Shown one piece after another: positions 62,268-64,000 of a DNA stretch of 64,000 nt. Below the pieces are notes generated by a model. It worked only from the letters and a program-made list of their open reading frames with translations. It was not told the origin of the DNA and searched no databases. The stretch's first letter is position 1, and every line of letters begins with the position of its first letter. Origin of the DNA: Blastopirellula marina (lineage in GTDB: Bacteria > Planctomycetota > Planctomycetia > Pirellulales > Pirellulaceae). The stretch is from positions 806,001 through 870,000 of the forward strand of contig NZ_PUHY01000010.1 of NCBI RefSeq assembly GCF_002967765.1. Direction: 5' to 3'. The position numbers were made by a program, and so were the translations under genes.

Positions 62268-63374
62268 TTAGAGCGAAGCGACCGAATCGGTGCTGAAATC
62301 GAAGGTGATTTCCTGGTTGTCACCACCGGTCAGGTCGATGACCTTACGCTTGGTGACAGGGTTACCGTTGCGAAGAACGGTCACGACGATGTCGTAATCC
62401 TTCCAGGTTTCGCCCGGGGCCAGCGTATCGGTGCTGAACACCCGCTTTTCGCCCAGCGTTCGCATTTCGTTGCCTGCGAGAACAACCGAAGCGTTCTCAG
62501 GAACGTTCAGCGTAACCTTGGTTTCGACGGGCTTGCCAACGACTTGAACGTCTGGCGTCGCAGTCGGGTCGAAGTTGAAGTCGACGTTCTGGGTTTCACC
62601 ACTGTTCAACTTGACCGTTTTGACTTCGCTGACCAGTTCGCCGTTGACACGCATTTCAGCACGAATTTCGTACTCGAACGTGTAACCTGGCTCCAGGTCG
62701 CGAGAGACAAAGCGACGGACGTTGCCGGTGCTGCGGGTGACTTTGTCATTGACATAGATCTTAGCGTCTGCAGGAACATTGACGTTAATGACGGCGTCAT
62801 TGGCACGATAGCTTGCAGCTTCGGCTGGCGTCATTGGCGTTTCTGGTGGAGTCATCGGAGCTTCCATCGAAGGAGCCGATTCGGTTGGGGTGTAGTACTG
62901 GTAGATACCACTCGAACCGCCGCTGCTGCCGCCGCTCGATCCACCACTGCTACCGCCGCTTGAAGCACCGCTGGAACCCCAGCTGCCACTGCTTCCACCG
63001 CTCGAACCCCACGAACGCTTCTTCACATGATGACTGAACAACCCGCCACCGCTGCTGCCGCCACTGGAACCCCAGCTACCGCTGCTGCTGCCCGAGCTTC
63101 CGTATACTTTCGGAGCACGATGATGATCCCACCAACGTTGGAACAGTCCGCCGCGCCAGCTGCCGCTGGAACCGTACGAGCCACTGCTCGCACCGCTGCT
63201 GCCGCTCCAGTAGGAACCACTCGAACCGCCGCTGCTACCGCCGCTCGATCCACCACTGGACCCGCCGCTTGATCCCCAAGATCCCCAGCCTGCCTGTGCT
63301 TGGCCTGCGGTGGTAAACATTACCGCACATGCCAACGCTCCGGCCAACGCGAATTTTCGGCCAATGCTTTTCAT
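62268..63374 (-). CDS. Secreted TIGR03000 domain protein with Ser-Gly repeat region
   Basis: From ATG 63374 this is a 368-residue protein with a signal peptide (1-28, AGQAQA). Residues about 29-185 consist of Gly/Ser runs such as SGGSSGGSSGGSSG, broken by Trp/Tyr/Phe and His-Arg patches (RGGLFQRWWDHHRAPK). Two tandem beta domains of the planctomycete TIGR03000 type follow: VNVPADAKIYVNDKVTRSTG to TQNVDFNF, and LNVPENASVVLAGNEMRTLG to QEITFDF. The repeat DNA includes a 43-bp copy pair (62907-62949, 63216-63258). Surface or matrix localisation is inferred. Confidence 0.88.
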   Translation of the reverse strand: MKSIGRKFALAGALACAVMFTTAGQAQAGWGSWGSSGGSSGGSSGGSSGGSSGSYWSGSSGASSGSYGSSGSWRGGLFQRWWDHHRAPKVYGSSGSSSGSWGSSGGSSGGGLFSHHVKKRSWGSSGGSSGSWGSSGASSGGSSGGSSGGSSGGSSGIYQYYTPTESAPSMEAPMTPPETPMTPAEAASYRANDAVINVNVPADAKIYVNDKVTRSTGNVRRFVSRDLEPGYTFEYEIRAEMRVNGELVSEVKTVKLNSGETQNVDFNFDPTATPDVQVVGKPVETKVTLNVPENASVVLAGNEMRTLGEKRVFSTDTLAPGETWKDYDIVVTVLRNGNPVTKRKVIDLTGGDNQEITFDFSTDSVASL

Positions 63375-63617
63375 ACCCGGATTCACTCCAACTATCGTTT
63401 TCCAAAACACGTGATCTGCAATCATTGCGAGGCTAGCACCAACGCTGCCTTCCATGAACTTAGCAAGTGTAGCCTTCAATTCAAGGAGAATGGGCAAATT
63501 TTACTGAATACATAGAATTTAGAGATGGGGAATTGTATTCCCGTAAATAGCGGCGCAGCAGCAACTTACAGAGATCACATTTCTCACGCAGATCGACGTC
63601 GCTGGCGTTATGGACAT

Positions 63618-64000
63618 CTAGCGGACCGCTTCGATGCTGACATTATCCACATACATAGTGCCAACGGCCCCAGCCGTATTAATCCGGAACAGTGCTTCCC
63701 GCGTCGCTGGGGGGATGGTGATCGTCTTTTCGACTTGGTGCCAGTCTTGCGTTCCCAGGAAAGGCCCCACCGCAGCGCGGCCTAATTCCCTCCGCTGTTC
63801 GTCGTAGAAACTAAGCATCAGCATCGGTGCCAATGTCCGATCGGTCCCCAACCCGATCCCATCAGTCTTCACCCATCCTTTGATGTTCAGCCGATGAACC
63901 TGACGGCCGTCGAGTGCCAATCCCTGTAAAGCCAACGCGACACGTCCAGGATCGCTGTTCGAGAGCTTCAAGCAATGCGTGCCACTAGGAGAAGCGGAGT
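63618..64000 (-). CDS. Partial gene: carbohydrate-binding-like beta-sandwich, cut by right edge
   Basis: The C-terminal end of a protein; the frame stays open to the window edge (127 codons before the stop). The visible part reads GTHCLKLSNSDPG, then HRLNIKGWVKTDGIGLGTDR, RAAVGPFLGTQDWHQVEKTI and a final GTMYVDNVSIEAV. This is the pattern of a jelly-roll carbohydrate-binding or similar adhesion domain (G.W.KT, DW..V...I, .YVDNVS.E). A larger exported enzyme or surface protein is likely; its start and catalytic part lie beyond the window. Confidence 0.75.
   Translation of the reverse strand, partial: SASPSGTHCLKLSNSDPGRVALALQGLALDGRQVHRLNIKGWVKTDGIGLGTDRTLAPMLMLSFYDEQRRELGRAAVGPFLGTQDWHQVEKTITIPPATREALFRINTAGAVGTMYVDNVSIEAVR

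Noticed and set aside
1-64000. CRISPR arrays, transposases, integrases or phage genes
   Set aside because: No regularly spaced direct repeats and no recombinase or capsid-like proteins were seen anywhere in the window.

Overview
The window looks like a chromosomal segment of a planctomycete, most likely of the Pirellula lineage (Pirellulaceae, Blastopirellula/Bremerella/Rhodopirellula-like). This is inferred from gene content: a TIGR03000-type secreted protein, DUF4340 plus a GldF/GldG-type fused ABC exporter, secreted leucine-rich-repeat (LRR) paralogs, a very long Q/G/S/E-rich membrane protein, a TAT-exported TIM-barrel isomerase-like protein, MEKHLA and HTTM proteins, and moderate GC. No phage, IS element, CRISPR array or rRNA was seen. 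There is one tRNA, tRNA-Arg(TCT).

Layout. 0-6.5 kb: the ATP synthase operon on the minus strand (two small AtpI/AtpZ-like membrane proteins, then atpB, atpE, atpF, atpH, atpA, atpG), running off the left edge, where atpD/atpC would be expected. 6.5-9.6 kb: an intergenic region with a palindrome over a possible promoter, a DUF4912 protein and a TAT-exported sugar-isomerase-like protein. 9.6-12.5 kb: larE, a decaying patch (ADP-ribosylglycohydrolase remnant and an SRPBCC gene with an early stop), tRNA-Arg and a zinc alcohol dehydrogenase. 12.6-18.3 kb: a three-gene Gld-like ABC exporter operon. 18.5-24.1 kb: nadB and a 1291-residue membrane protein with a huge disordered middle. 24.4-34.5 kb: five secreted LRR paralogs on the minus strand, interspersed with an altronate dehydratase-like gene, a bactofilin-like membrane protein, a MEKHLA protein and a possible 34-residue membrane microprotein.

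34.6-47.4 kb: zinc metallopeptidase, two lipoproteins, 2-Cys peroxiredoxin, di-haem cytochrome c peroxidase, membrane-anchored patatin-like protein, a BPL-N/glutamine-amidotransferase-like protein, and a second ABC exporter whose permease carries a propeller-like insertion. 47.4-51.2 kb: three secreted proline/glutamine-rich envelope proteins, two of which share a homologous core. 51.4-54.7 kb: an anchored protein overlapping dtd, a DUF457 membrane protein and a CvpA-family protein. 55.0-60.2 kb: accA, a Ser/Thr kinase with unusual ATP-site motifs, and an asd-truA-glycosyltransferase operon. 60.5-64 kb: an HTTM (gamma-carboxylase-like) protein translationally coupled to a small membrane protein, a TIGR03000 protein, and the 3' part of a carbohydrate-binding-like gene cut by the right edge.

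The most striking non-gene signal is an octamer matching the E. coli FtsK-orienting sequence (GGGNAGGG). By eye it is almost exclusively on the plus strand up to 52.3 kb (17 plus, 1 minus) and exclusively on the minus strand from 58.5 kb (0 plus, 5 minus), regardless of gene direction. Both arms point into 52.3-58.5 kb, which suggests the replication terminus/dif lies there. The LRR paralog array is the best candidate for an undescribed protein system. All family assignments are from reading translations, without database searches.
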